Shown: in pieces, positions 1 to 11,702 of the stretch
Position numbering within the stretch: the stretch's first letter is position 1
Layout: each line of letters opens with the position of its first letter
From: Stenotrophomonas sp. 610A2
GTDB lineage: Bacteria; Pseudomonadota; Gammaproteobacteria; Xanthomonadales; Xanthomonadaceae
Direction of reading: 5' to 3'
DNA: 64,000 nucleotides
NCBI RefSeq assembly: GCF_030549615.1
Contig: NZ_CP130832.1
Span: 1 to 64,000 of the forward strand
Translations under genes and position numbers: made by a program
The notes under the pieces: model-generated
Seen by the model: the letters and a program-made list of their open reading frames with translations, nothing else
What the model was told of the DNA's origin: nothing
Databases searched by the model: none

Positions 1-1335
1 TTGCTGATGGATGCCTGGACACGTTGTCTCGAACGTCTGGAGGCGGAATTCCCGCCCGAAGATGTCCACACCTGGTTGAAGCCGCTGCAGGCCGACCAAC
101 GCGCTGACAGCCTTGTGCTGTATGCGCCCAATGCCTTTATTGTCGACCAAGTGCGCGAACGCTACCTGCCGCGCATCGGCGAACTGCTGACCCATTTCGC
201 CGGTTTCGGCGAGGTTGTGCTGGAAATCGGCTCGCGTCCGCGGGCGCCGGAACCGGCCCCGCTGGTCGCACCAAGCGCCAGCCATGTGCCGGCCGCGCCG
301 GTGGTGCCGTTCAACGGCAACCTCGACGCGCATTACACCTTCACAAATTTCGTCGAAGGCCGCAGCAACCAGCTCGGTTTGGCCGCGGCCTTCCAGGCGG
401 CGCAGAAGCCGGGTGATCGTGCGCATAACCCGCTGCTGCTGTACGGCGGCACCGGTCTGGGTAAAACCCACTTGATGCTGGCCGCCGGCAATGCCATGCG
501 CCAGGCCAATCCGGCGGCAAAAGTGCTGTATCTGCGTTCGGAACAGTTCTTCAGCGCGATGATCCGTGCGCTGCAGGAAAAGACCATGGACCAGTTCAAG
601 CGCCAGTTCCAGCAGGTCGACGCGCTGCTGATCGATGACATCCAGTTCTTCGCCGGCAAGGACCGCACCCAGGAAGAGTTTTTCCACACTTTCAACGCCT
701 TGTTTGACGGCAAGCAGCAGATCATCCTGACCTGCGACCGTTATCCGCGCGAAGTGGAAGGCCTGGAAGCCCGCCTGAAATCGCGCCTGGCCTGGGGTTT
801 GTCGGTGGCCATCGAGCCGCCGGACTTTGAAACCCGTGCTGCCATCGTGCTGGCCAAGGCCCGCGAACGCGGCGCCGAGATTCCGGACGACGTGGCTTTC
901 CTGATCGCCAAGAAGATGCGCTCCAACGTGCGCGATCTGGAAGGTGCGCTCAATACGCTGACCGCCCGCGCCAATTTCACTGGCCGCGCGATCACCACCG
1001 AGTTTGCCCAGGAAACCCTGCGCGATCTTCTGCGTGCCCAGCAACAAGCCATCAGCATCCCCAATATCCAGAAAACGGTTGCCGACTACTACGGCCTGCA
1101 GATCAAGGATCTGTTGTCCAAGCGGCGCACCCGTTCACTGGCCCGTCCGCGCCAGGTCGCCATGGCGCTGACCAAGGAACTGACCGAACACAGCCTGCCG
1201 GAAATCGGCGACGCCTTTGCCGGCCGCGACCACACCACGGTGCTGCACGCCTGCCGGCAGATCCGCACCTTGATGGAAACCGACGGCAAGCTGCGCGAGG
1301 ACTGGGACAAGCTGATCCGCAAGCTCAGCGAGTAA
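1..1335 (+). CDS. dnaA: Chromosomal replication initiator protein DnaA
   Basis: DnaA is the ATP-dependent initiator that binds DnaA boxes, melts the origin and loads the replicative helicase. The 444-residue frame has the normal domain order: an N-terminal domain I (about 1-85), a Pro/Ala-rich linker, an AAA+ module with Walker A GGTGLGKT at residues 149-156 and Walker [10 protein letters not shown] near 209-217, and a C-terminal DNA-binding domain with the signature [15 protein letters not shown]. The frame opens with TTG at base 1, but ATG at base 7 ([11 protein letters not shown]) is an equally good or better start; the upstream ribosome site lies outside the window. dnaN follows after a 367-base gap that is the likely oriC. 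Confidence 0.98.
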   Translation: MLMDAWTRCLERLEAEFPPEDVHTWLKPLQADQRADSLVLYAPNAFIVDQVRERYLPRIGELLTHFAGFGEVVLEIGSRPRAPEPAPLVAPSASHVPAAPVVPFNGNLDAHYTFTNFVEGRSNQLGLAAAFQAAQKPGDRAHNPLLLYGGTGLGKTHLMLAAGNAMRQANPAAKVLYLRSEQFFSAMIRALQEKTMDQFKRQFQQVDALLIDDIQFFAGKDRTQEEFFHTFNALFDGKQQIILTCDRYPREVEGLEARLKSRLAWGLSVAIEPPDFETRAAIVLAKARERGAEIPDDVAFLIAKKMRSNVRDLEGALNTLTARANFTGRAITTEFAQETLRDLLRAQQQAISIPNIQKTVADYYGLQIKDLLSKRRTRSLARPRQVAMALTKELTEHSLPEIGDAFAGRDHTTVLHACRQIRTLMETDGKLREDWDKLIRKLSE

Positions 1336-1702
1336 GCCCCGGCGCTGCCCTGTGGAAATGCTCATCGATGAAACAGGTGGGAAAACCATTGGGGCAGCGA
1401 GGTCTGGGCCGGAAGTGGAGCGAATGATGCACCGACGCCACTGCGGCGTCATCGCACAAAACGGTGCATGATTCGGGGGCAGGTTTTGGAGAAGTTGTGG
1501 ATAAAATTGGTCGGCAGATCCGCATCAAAATTATCCACAGGTTCACCCACCAGCTCAGCGGTAGTAATACATGGGTTTCAGCTTCAAATAAACATTTAAA
1601 AACAAACACTTAGGTGTGTTTTAAGCCAAATCTGGCTCTACCAGCACCACCAAGCTTTTGATTTAATCCACATCTTTTAAAAGCATAGGGGCACGAAACC
1701 AC
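1336..1702. other. oriC: Probable chromosomal origin oriC (dnaA-dnaN gap)
   Basis: This non-coding gap holds two perfect DnaA boxes (TGTGGATAA at 1496-1504, TTATCCACA at 1531-1539) and a one-mismatch box (TAATCCACA at 1664-1672). From about 1500 to 1700 it is rich in A/T runs that could serve as the unwinding element, in contrast to the GC-rich surroundings. In Xanthomonas campestris the minimal oriC was mapped to the dnaA-dnaN intergenic region, with three consensus DnaA boxes and several pure AT clusters, so gene context and content agree. The assignment here is by analogy, not by test. Confidence 0.85.
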
Positions 1703-2803
1703 ATGCGTTTCACACTGCAGCGCGAAGCCTTTCTCAAGCCGTTGGCCCAGGTTGTCAACGTGGTTGAACGCCGCCAGACCCTGCCGGTTCTGGCCAATTT
1801 CCTCGTCCAGGTCCAGGGCGGCCAGCTTTCGCTGACCGGTACCGACCTGGAAGTCGAAATGGTCTCCCGCATCGCGGTCGAGGATGCGCAGGACGGCGAA
1901 ACCACGATCCCGGCGCGTAAGCTGTTCGAAATCATCCGCGCCCTGCCCGATGGCAGCCGCATCACGGTTTCGCAGACGGGCGACAAGATCACTGTCCAGG
2001 CAGGCCGTAGCCGCTTCACCCTGGCAACCCTGCCAGCCAACGACTTCCCCTCGGTTGACGAAGTTGAAGCCACCGAGCGCGTCGTCGTGCCGGAAGCCGC
2101 CTTGAAGGAACTGATTGAACGCACTGCCTTCGCGATGGCGCAGCAGGACGTGCGTTATTACCTCAACGGCCTGTTGTTCGACCTCCGCGACAGCATCCTG
2201 CGCTGCGTTGCGACCGACGGCCACCGCCTGGCGCTCTGCGAAACCGCACTGGAAAACGATAATGGCGCCAAGCGCCAGATCATCGTGCCGCGCAAGGGCG
2301 TGACCGAATTGCAGCGTCTGCTGGAAGGCGGCGAGCGCGAGGTTGAGCTGGAAGTCGGCCGTAGCCACGTGCGCATGAAGCGCGACGATGTCACCTTCAC
2401 CTCGAAGCTGATCGACGGCCGCTTCCCGGATTACGAAGCAGTGATTCCGATCGGCGCCGACCGCGAAGTGAAGGTTGAGCGTGAAACCCTGCGTGCTTCG
2501 CTGCAGCGTGCGGCAATTCTCTCCAACGAGAAGTACCGCGGCGTTCGCGTCGAAGTGACCCCTGGCCAGCTGAAGATCAGCGCGCACAATCCGGAGCAGG
2601 AAGAAGCGCAGGAAGAAATCGAAGCCGATACCGTGGTCAGCGATCTGGCCATCGGCTTCAACGTGAACTACCTGCTCGATGCCCTGTCGGCACTGCGCGA
2701 TGAGCACGTTGTCATCCAGCTGCGTGATTCCAACTCCTCGGCACTGGTGCGTGAAGCCAGCAGCGAGAAATCGCGTCACGTGGTGATGCCGCTGCGTCTC
2801 TGA
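1703..2803 (+). CDS. dnaN: DNA polymerase III beta subunit (sliding clamp)
   Basis: The product is the ring-shaped processivity clamp of DNA polymerase III. The 366-residue length is the usual one for the family, and the sequence reads through as three similar clamp domains from MRFTLQREAFLKPL to the conserved C-terminal end HVVMPLRL, which forms part of the partner-binding pocket. It lies directly downstream of oriC and is followed by a hairpin-plus-T-run terminator, so it probably ends its own transcript before the long gap to recF. Confidence 0.98.
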   Translation: MRFTLQREAFLKPLAQVVNVVERRQTLPVLANFLVQVQGGQLSLTGTDLEVEMVSRIAVEDAQDGETTIPARKLFEIIRALPDGSRITVSQTGDKITVQAGRSRFTLATLPANDFPSVDEVEATERVVVPEAALKELIERTAFAMAQQDVRYYLNGLLFDLRDSILRCVATDGHRLALCETALENDNGAKRQIIVPRKGVTELQRLLEGGEREVELEVGRSHVRMKRDDVTFTSKLIDGRFPDYEAVIPIGADREVKVERETLRASLQRAAILSNEKYRGVRVEVTPGQLKISAHNPEQEEAQEEIEADTVVSDLAIGFNVNYLLDALSALRDEHVVIQLRDSNSSALVREASSEKSRHVVMPLRL

Positions 2804-2810
2804 CCTGCAG

Positions 2811-2824
2811 GTTCCACGTGGAAC
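2811..2824. other. parS: parS-like palindrome 1
   Basis: GTTCCACGTGGAAC is a perfect 14-base palindrome matching the core of the Pseudomonas-type parS site bound by ParB for origin segregation. It sits just after the dnaN stop codon. Confidence 0.8.
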
Positions 2825-2828
2825 ACGA

Positions 2829-2857
2829 AGAAGCCCGGCCTGATGCCGGGCTTTTTT
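2829..2857 (+). terminator. Rho-independent terminator after dnaN
   Basis: A GC-rich stem (AAGCCCGGC / GCCGGGCTT) with a five-base loop is followed directly by a run of T. It starts about 27 bases after the dnaN stop codon. Confidence 0.85.
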
Positions 2858-2878
2858 GTGGCTTGGATTCTGACTGAG

Positions 2879-2892
2879 GTTCCACGTGGAAC
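2879..2892. other. parS: parS-like palindrome 2
   Basis: This is a second perfect GTTCCACGTGGAAC, 68 bases after the first and just beyond the dnaN terminator. Close spacing of several sites is normal for origin-proximal parS clusters. Confidence 0.8.
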
Positions 2893-3345
2893 AGCCGGAA
2901 GCGGCCCCGAGTTCGCCGGCCTCTGGGCGATTACGCCCTATCAGCCTGCTTCTTGGCGAGGTGCAACGACGTGGTGCCAGATCTTGGACTGATGCGAGTC
3001 TCGCGATTTCCTTCAGCTAGCGTGCCAGGTGCTGATTCCGGTAGCAGAGCCCAGACACCTGGTCCCGGCTCATACCGATCGCTCTTGCCACTGTCTCCGG
3101 AGCTCACTGAGATCTTTGCACTGGTTTTCTATCTGGACGATCGCATCAGCACTTAGCGGAAGGGCTTTGATCTGCAGCACTCCTTCCCTGCCTGGCTACG
3201 TTGGCGGGCAGGACCTGGCTGGATGCCGTTGAACTTTGGCGTTAGCCAAGCTGATCGAAGATCAGCAACTCAAATTCCTCGATGCTTCGGACCATGACGC
3301 CCGATACCCATGCGGAACTCGGTTCGCAGATCAAAGCGAGCAGCT

Positions 3346-3881
3346 CAATCCGTGAAATCCGGGGGCAGGGACCTTGATCGGCCGATCAGAATTCAAGAAA
3401 TCAGCAGCCTTTCCGGACCATCTCCAAAGGACGAGCAAAGCGGACGGGTCAGGAAGCTCAGATCGACCTCGGATTTCTTGAAATCTGGATCCTGCTGCTG
3501 GATCCCAGCACCCAGAATTCAAGGATTCACAGCTCTGGTTTTTCGCCCTTTCTGGCGGCCTGTTTTCTCAGCTCTATGCTTTAAATCTGAGAATAAATCA
3601 AAAGCTTGGTGGTGATGGTAGGAGCAGATTTTATGTAAAACTAGCTTAAGTGATTGTTTTACATTGAGTTGTTGGTATTGAAACCCCCTGTAAAACAGGG
3701 CTCCTAGCCTGTGGATATCTGTGGATAAGGTCGGATAGGCCTTTCGGGGCCTCTTTTATCCACAGATTGCCCCACTTATACACAGGGTTTGTACCCGGAC
3801 CTATACATGCTCCAAAAAACGCCACATTTCGTGAAATCTGCAGAGCTGCTGCCTTGGCCGCTACTCAGATTTGAAGAAATC
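3346..3881. repeat. Array of GATTTC-NN-GAAATC near-palindromes
   Basis: Five 14-base copies are visible: CAATCCGTGAAATC (3346-3359), GAATTCAAGAAATC (3389-3402), GATTTCTTGAAATC (3472-3485), CATTTCGTGAAATC (3825-3838) and GATTTGAAGAAATC (3868-3881). All share the right half GAAATC, and the third is a perfect inverted repeat around a two-base centre. I do not recognise the motif; a binding site for an origin-associated protein is an inference. Confidence 0.5.
3710..3784. other. DnaA-box cluster upstream of recF
   Basis: Four DnaA-box-like 9-mers lie within 75 bases: TGTGGATAT at 3710, TGTGGATAA at 3720, TTATCCACA at 3756 and TTATACACA at 3776. The first pair points one way and the second pair the other. 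It could be an accessory part of the origin or a DnaA-titrating site. Confidence 0.65.
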
Positions 3882-4029
3882 CTGTGGTGTTCCACGTGAC
3901 AGAGAACGGGGTTGTTCCAGCGAACCCGTTTGGCCTACTCATCAGGCTGCTCGAATTTGGCGGATGCTTTAAGCTGCGCATGGCCAGCCACGGCCCCCGT
4001 GCTGGCGTCGTGCTTTCTTTCGAGCGTCA

Positions 4030-5130
4030 ATGCATATCGTCCGTGTTGCCCTGAACCGCGTGCGTCGGTTCGACTCGGTGGAACTGGCTCCCCGCCCCGG
4101 CATCAACCTGATTACCGGCGCCAATGGCGCGGGCAAGACCAGCGTGCTCGAAGCGCTGCACCTGATGGCCTATGGCCGCAGCTTCCGAGGCCGCGTTCGT
4201 GATGGGCTGGTGCAGAAAGGTGCCGAGAATCTGGACGTTTTTGTTGAATGGCAGGAACGCAGCGACGCAGAACTGGGCGTTTCAACGCGTCGGGCAGGCT
4301 TGCGGCACAGCGGACAGGCCTGGAAAGGCCGTTTGGACGGCGAAGACGTGGCGCAACTGGGCAATCTTTGCGCCGCACTGGCCGTGGTTACCTTTGAACC
4401 GGGTAGCCATGCCTTGGTCAGTGGCGGCAGCGAACCCCGTCGTCGCTTCATCGATTGGGGATTGTTCCACGTGGAACCTGACTTCCTTCCCCTGTGGCGG
4501 CGCTACACGCGGGCCTTGAAGCAGCGCAATGCGCTGTTGAAGATGGGCGCGCCCGGGAAACAGCTGGATGCCTGGGATTGGGAGCTGGCTGAAGCCGGAA
4601 CTCCCCTCACCTCCCGTCGCCAGCACTATCTGGAACGCCTGCAGGATCGGGCGGTCGGGATCGCTGCAGATCTGGCCCCAGGCCTGCAATTGAGTGCTTT
4701 GGAACTGCAACCGGGTTGGCGCCGGCACGAAATGTCGCTGGGCGATGCCCTGTTGCTGGCCCGCGAGCGCGACCGAAGCGCGGGCTATACCTCGGTGGGA
4801 CCGCACCGGGCTGATTGGAGCGTTGGTTTCACGCAGATCCCCGGCCGTGATGCGCTATCGCGTGGGCAAGCAAAGCTCACTGCCCTGGCCTGCTTGTTGG
4901 GGCAGGCCGATGATTACGCCAGCCAACGCGGCGAATGGCCGGTAATCGCCCTGGATGACCTTGGCTCGGAGCTGGACCGCAATCACCAGCAACGCGTCCT
5001 GCAGTATCTGGCGGCAACGCCTGCACAGATCTTCATCACTGCAACGGAAACACCGGCGGCACTGGAAGCAGAACTGCAGCCGGCAGCTGTGTTCCACGTG
5101 GAACATGGCACCATCAGTGTCGCAAGTTGA
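4030..5130 (+). CDS. recF: DNA replication and repair protein RecF
   Basis: RecF is an SMC-like ATPase that helps load RecA at gaps during recombinational repair. The 366-residue product has Walker A GANGAGKT at residues 30-37, and towards the C-terminus a signature/Walker B region (LSRGQAKL, then ALDDLGSELD), as expected. Its place between dnaN and gyrB is conserved. The start MHIVRVALNRVRRFDS fits the family, although the ribosome site is weak. Two perfect parS palindromes lie inside the coding sequence (4464 and 5091), where they encode F-H-V-E; the constraint on those codons may come from ParB rather than RecF. Confidence 0.97.
   Translation: MHIVRVALNRVRRFDSVELAPRPGINLITGANGAGKTSVLEALHLMAYGRSFRGRVRDGLVQKGAENLDVFVEWQERSDAELGVSTRRAGLRHSGQAWKGRLDGEDVAQLGNLCAALAVVTFEPGSHALVSGGSEPRRRFIDWGLFHVEPDFLPLWRRYTRALKQRNALLKMGAPGKQLDAWDWELAEAGTPLTSRRQHYLERLQDRAVGIAADLAPGLQLSALELQPGWRRHEMSLGDALLLARERDRSAGYTSVGPHRADWSVGFTQIPGRDALSRGQAKLTALACLLGQADDYASQRGEWPVIALDDLGSELDRNHQQRVLQYLAATPAQIFITATETPAALEAELQPAAVFHVEHGTISVAS
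4464..4477. other. parS: parS-like palindrome 3 (inside recF)
   Basis: This is a perfect GTTCCACGTGGAAC within the recF coding region. Confidence 0.75.
5090..5105. other. parS: parS-like palindrome 4 (3' end of recF)
   Basis: TGTTCCACGTGGAACA is the full 16-base symmetric site, the best match in the window. It overlaps the last codons of recF. Confidence 0.85.
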
Positions 5131-5159
5131 GCCTTCAGGGCGGAAATTCCCCCGGCAGG

Positions 5160-5165
5160 TATAAT
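5160..5165 (+). promoter_or_regulatory. Possible gyrB -10 element
   Basis: TATAAT lies 75 bases upstream of the gyrB start codon, in the 109-base gap after recF. No convincing -35 box is visible at 16-18 bases, so only the -10 call is made. Confidence 0.4.
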
Positions 5166-5215
5166 CGGAACGTCATCCCCTATCTCTCATGCCCGTTCCA
5201 CGGAACGGCGCATGA

Positions 5216-7699
<2,484 letters not shown>

Positions 7700-7717
7700 T
7701 CCAGGGCAACCGCAAGT

Positions 7718-7746
7718 GTGGGCGCCGACGATGGCGCCCACGTTTT
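7718..7746 (+). terminator. Terminator after gyrB
   Basis: A nine-pair stem GTGGGCGCC / GGCGCCCAC with a six-base loop is followed by GTTTTA, 18 bases after the gyrB stop. Confidence 0.75.
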
Positions 7747-7770
7747 ATCCGCGTCACTCCCAGGTCCGCG

Positions 7771-8604
7771 ATGTCCAGTCTCCCCGACGTACCGCTTTCC
7801 TCGCCCTCCTCGCCTTCGTCCAGCCCGGGTTCGCCGCTGCTGGGGTTTGGCCTGGATCTGTTGATCGGCGTTGCCACACTGCTGTTTCTGAGTGTGCTCG
7901 GTGGTTTGGCCTGGGGTTTATGGCGGGGTTTTGAGGTTGGCCTGCAGGCTGCGCGCGATGGCACCGCACCTGCGGCAGCTGATCTGGCCAGCTCGCTGGG
8001 TGCGCCGGGCGCGCTGGCACAGATGCTGATTGCCTTGTTTTCAACCGGTGGTGCAGCGTTGCTGCTGTACTTCCTGCGCCGTCGTGCCAGCTCGGCCGAA
8101 CGTGCAAGCTCGCATCAGGCGTTGGGCCGCACATCCACCTGGGGCTGGATAGCGCTTGTCGCCACCGGCGTTTTCCTGGGCAGCAGCGGCATTGGCTGGG
8201 CCGCCAAGCAGATGGGCGTGGAGCCGGTGCCAACCAACCTGGTGTTGATGCAGCAGGCGTGGGCGCAATACCCGCTGTTCCTGATCGCTTTCGCGGTGCT
8301 GTTGGCACCGGCCTACGAAGAGCTGCTGTTCCGCCGCGTGTTGTTTGGGCGCTTGTGGGCAGCTGGCCGTCCGGCCTTGGGCATCGTGCTCAGCAGCTTG
8401 GCCTTCGCGCTGGTGCATGAAATCCCCGGTACCAGCCCCAACAGCTTTGCGGCGATGCTGCAGCTATGGCTGATCTATGGCTGCATGGGCGCAGCCTTTG
8501 CCTGGGTATATCGCAAGACCGGCACACTGTGGGCGGCCGTCATCGCGCATGCTGTCAACAACGCAATCGCCTTGGCGGCGATGGTCCTGCTCGGCGTGCA
8601 ATAA
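7771..8604 (+). CDS. CPBP family intramembrane metalloprotease
   Basis: This 277-residue membrane protein belongs to the CPBP/CAAX-protease family (Abi/Rce1-like). The three family motifs are present: EELLFRR from residue 183, FxxxH (FALVH, 212-216) and HxxxN (HAVNN, 260-264); their Glu and His residues are the catalytic and metal-binding ones. Several hydrophobic segments start at about residue 28. Members cleave prenylated proteins or peptides in eukaryotes, but most bacterial substrates are unknown. It is followed 71 bases later by an M48 lipoprotein protease on the same strand, so both may act in envelope quality control; that link is inference. Confidence 0.88.
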   Translation: MSSLPDVPLSSPSSPSSSPGSPLLGFGLDLLIGVATLLFLSVLGGLAWGLWRGFEVGLQAARDGTAPAAADLASSLGAPGALAQMLIALFSTGGAALLLYFLRRRASSAERASSHQALGRTSTWGWIALVATGVFLGSSGIGWAAKQMGVEPVPTNLVLMQQAWAQYPLFLIAFAVLLAPAYEELLFRRVLFGRLWAAGRPALGIVLSSLAFALVHEIPGTSPNSFAAMLQLWLIYGCMGAAFAWVYRKTGTLWAAVIAHAVNNAIALAAMVLLGVQ

Positions 8605-8675
8605 GACCGCCAACGGTTGACGAAAAATTAAGCAAGACACTCGCACACTGCAGTTGTGAACGAGGGGGATCCCGA

Positions 8676-9482
8676 ATGAAGGCTGTCGGACTAGCTGTTG
8701 TTGCCGCGCTGTTGCTCAGCGCCTGCGCCACCACCACCTCCCCTACCGGGCGGCGCCAGGTGGTAGGCGGTGTTTCGCAGCAGCAGCTGGATCAGCTCGG
8801 TGCCCAGGCCTTTGCTGAAACCAAGGCCAAGGAAACGCTCAACCGCGATGCCAAGCAGAACGCCTACGTGCAATGCGTGGTCAATGCTTTGGTCGCGCAG
8901 CTGCCTTCTCAATACCATGGCGTACGCTGGGAAACCGCGGTGTTCGTCGACAAGGAACCCAATGCCTTTGCCCTGCCCGGTGGCAAGGTCGGGGTGAATA
9001 CCGGCATCTTCACAGTGGCCAAGAACCAGGATCAGCTGGCGGCTGTCATCGGCCATGAAATCGGCCACGTGATCTCTCGCCATCACGAAGAGCGCCTGAC
9101 CCGCCAGCAAGGCACACAGGTTGGGCTGGGGATTCTGGGCGCGCTGGCAGGCGCAGCCTACGGCGATACCGCCGCCAGCGCGGTCAACCAGTTCGGTGGA
9201 ATGGGCGCACAAGGCCTGATCCTGCTGCCTGGTTCCAGAACTCAGGAAAGTGAGGCTGATGTGGTGGGGCAACGTCTGATGGCCCAAGCCGGCTTTGACC
9301 CCTCACAGGCAGTGAATCTATGGCAGAACATGATGGCAGCCAGCGGAAATCGCTCTCCGCAATGGCTTTCCACCCATCCTGACCCGGCCAATCGCATCCG
9401 TGAATTGCAACGTGACACCCCTGCGCTGGAGCCTGTATATCAGCAGGCGAGGCGTTCTGGTGTAGTCCCACGCTGTGGTTAG
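8676..9482 (+). CDS. M48 family metalloprotease, outer-membrane lipoprotein (LoiP-like)
   Basis: A 268-residue secreted lipoprotein with a signal peptide ending in the lipobox LLSACA, then a peptidase M48 domain. The zinc motif is HEIGH at residues 127-131 and the third ligand Glu is at about 193 (QESEADVVGQR). In E. coli the relatives LoiP/YcaL/BepA are periplasmic proteases that degrade misfolded outer-membrane proteins. The start ATG at 8676 is chosen because it follows a clear GAGGGGGA ribosome site and gives a correct signal peptide; the open frame upstream of it is not coding. Confidence 0.9.
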   Translation: MKAVGLAVVAALLLSACATTTSPTGRRQVVGGVSQQQLDQLGAQAFAETKAKETLNRDAKQNAYVQCVVNALVAQLPSQYHGVRWETAVFVDKEPNAFALPGGKVGVNTGIFTVAKNQDQLAAVIGHEIGHVISRHHEERLTRQQGTQVGLGILGALAGAAYGDTAASAVNQFGGMGAQGLILLPGSRTQESEADVVGQRLMAQAGFDPSQAVNLWQNMMAASGNRSPQWLSTHPDPANRIRELQRDTPALEPVYQQARRSGVVPRCG

Positions 9483-9613
9483 TTGTAGGGTTTTTGTGCA
9501 CTACAGCATCGGAAATTATTTCTCAGGCAAATGATTTCTGATACGTTTGTGAGCTCGGTTCCGTTCCGAGAGTATGAATTTCTACCGCCATGGCGGCTCC
9601 TTCGAGGTGAAAC

Positions 9614-10798
9614 ATGATCTTCCGCAGCCAAAAGCACGCCGTGCTCTCCCTCCTCATCGCCACTGCATTGGGTGGTGTTGTCGTCGCTGACGCCGTGGCG
9701 CAGTCGCGTTCCTCCGAGCGTCGTGGCAACAAGGGCAGTGCCAAGGCTGAAGTGCTGTTCCCGGAAGCCACCCGCGTGGAGCCGAAGGGCAAGGCCTCCT
9801 CGAAGATGGGCAGCAAGCTCAACAAGCTGTTCGCCGCCTACAATGACAGCGAATACGCCGAGACCCGCAGCCTGGCCGATGAAATCCTCGCTTCGCCGGA
9901 TGCCAACGATTACGACAAGGCCGTCGCCAACCAGCTGGCCTCGCAGGGCGCATACAACCTCGACGACAATGCCGCTGCCAAGCAGTACCTGCAGCAGGCG
10001 ATCGCGCTGAACCAGCTGGACAACAATGGCCACTACCAGGCGATGTTGATGCTGGCCCAGCTGCAGCTGCAGGACGACCAGTTCGCGGAAGGCCTGGCCA
10101 ACCTGGACAAGTACTTCGCCGAGTCCAAGTCGAACAAGCCTGAAGAACTGATCATCAAGGGCCAGGCCCTTTACCAGAGCGAGAAGTACGCCGAGGCGAT
10201 CCCGGTGCTGAAGGCGGCCATCGCTGCCTCGCCCGAGCCGAAGGACAACTGGAACCAGCTGCTGATGGCGGCCTACTCCGAAGCCGGCCAGACCGGTGAA
10301 GCAGTCAAGGAAGCCGAGGCACTGGCCGCCAAGAACCCGGCGGACAAGAAGGCCCAGCTGAACCTGGCCAGCATGTACATGCAGGCCGACCAGATGGACA
10401 AGGCTGCCGCAGTGATGGACAAGCTGCGCACGGCCGGGCAGCTCACCGATGAGCGCGAGTACAAGCAGCTGTACTCGATCTACGCCAACACCGACAACAA
10501 GGAACGGGACGTCATTGCGGTGATCAACGAGGGTATCTCCAAGGGCATCCTCAAGCCGGACTACCAGACCTATCTGGCGCTGGCACAGTCGTACTACTAC
10601 ACCGAGCAGGTGCCGCAGGCGATCGACGCCTGGAAGAACGCGGCCCCGCTGTCCAAGGATGGTGAAACCTACCTGAATCTGGCCAAGGTTCTGCACTCGG
10701 AAGGGCGCATTCCAGAAGCCAAGCAGGCAGCGCGTGACGCATTGGCCAAGGGTGTCAAAAACCCGGCAGATGCAAACAAAATCATCAACCTGAAGTAA
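9614..10798 (+). CDS. Secreted tetratricopeptide-repeat protein
   Basis: The 394-residue product has an N-terminal signal peptide (LLIATALGG...DAVAQS) followed by helical repeats of TPR type across most of the chain; phrases such as YQSEKYAEAIPVLKAA and YYTEQVPQAIDAWKNA are typical. It starts after GAGGTG. It directly precedes tonB-exbB-exbD1-exbD2, and a periplasmic TPR scaffold near the TonB system is plausible, but its partner is unknown. The gap to tonB is 146 bases and holds hairpins, so co-transcription is uncertain. Confidence 0.85.
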   Translation: MIFRSQKHAVLSLLIATALGGVVVADAVAQSRSSERRGNKGSAKAEVLFPEATRVEPKGKASSKMGSKLNKLFAAYNDSEYAETRSLADEILASPDANDYDKAVANQLASQGAYNLDDNAAAKQYLQQAIALNQLDNNGHYQAMLMLAQLQLQDDQFAEGLANLDKYFAESKSNKPEELIIKGQALYQSEKYAEAIPVLKAAIAASPEPKDNWNQLLMAAYSEAGQTGEAVKEAEALAAKNPADKKAQLNLASMYMQADQMDKAAAVMDKLRTAGQLTDEREYKQLYSIYANTDNKERDVIAVINEGISKGILKPDYQTYLALAQSYYYTEQVPQAIDAWKNAAPLSKDGETYLNLAKVLHSEGRIPEAKQAARDALAKGVKNPADANKIINLK

Positions 10799-10871
10799 GC
10801 AGGAATAACGCCTGAACGGCTGCATTTTAGATGCGCAGCTGGTCAGGATTGGTATAAGCTTGGAGGTTCCT

Positions 10872-10919
10872 GCGGTGTCATGCACCGCTGAATCAGGGGC
10901 GGCTTCACACCACCGCCCC
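10872..10919 (+). promoter_or_regulatory. Two hairpins in the tonB leader
   Basis: Stem GCGGTG/CACCGC (10872-10888) and stem GGGGCGG/CCGCCCC (10896-10919) lie in the last 75 bases before tonB. Neither has a T run, so they look like leader structures rather than a terminator. Confidence 0.35.
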
Positions 10920-10944
10920 GACCCCACTAAAGAGTTCTTGGCGC

Positions 10945-11616
<672 letters not shown>

Positions 11617-11702
11617 TCCACGTGGCGGCTTCGATAGCCGCCACCAGGTCAGGTCAACATTAGCTACACCCTTTAACACCACACACAACAAAGGTAAGCG
11701 TC

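Larger units (their letters stand above)
2893..4029. other. Long non-coding stretch between dnaN and recF
   Basis: No convincing gene is present in these 1.1 kb; the short open frames lack ribosome sites and conserved features. The stretch holds DnaA-box-like 9-mers at 3710-3718, 3720-3728, 3756-3764 and 3776-3784 (TGTGGATAA/TTATCCACA are perfect at 3720 and 3756), a degenerate parS at 3889-3900 and a perfect 14-base palindrome TGATCGGCCGATCA at 3375-3388. It also holds five copies of a GATTTC-NN-GAAATC-like palindrome (separate entry). It probably extends the origin/segregation control region. Confidence 0.6.

Noticed and set aside
1610..2779. Long open frame on the minus strand across dnaN
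   Set aside because: It is antisense to a certain gene, its composition follows from the GC-rich third codon positions of dnaN, and it has no ribosome site or recognisable domain.
2953..3615. Short open frames between dnaN and recF
   Set aside because: Overlapping small frames without ribosome sites, hydrophobic pattern or conserved motif; the area looks regulatory instead.
5193..5208. CCGTTCCACGGAACGG before gyrB as a possible parS
   Set aside because: It lacks the central GT of the CACGTG core, so ParB binding is unlikely.
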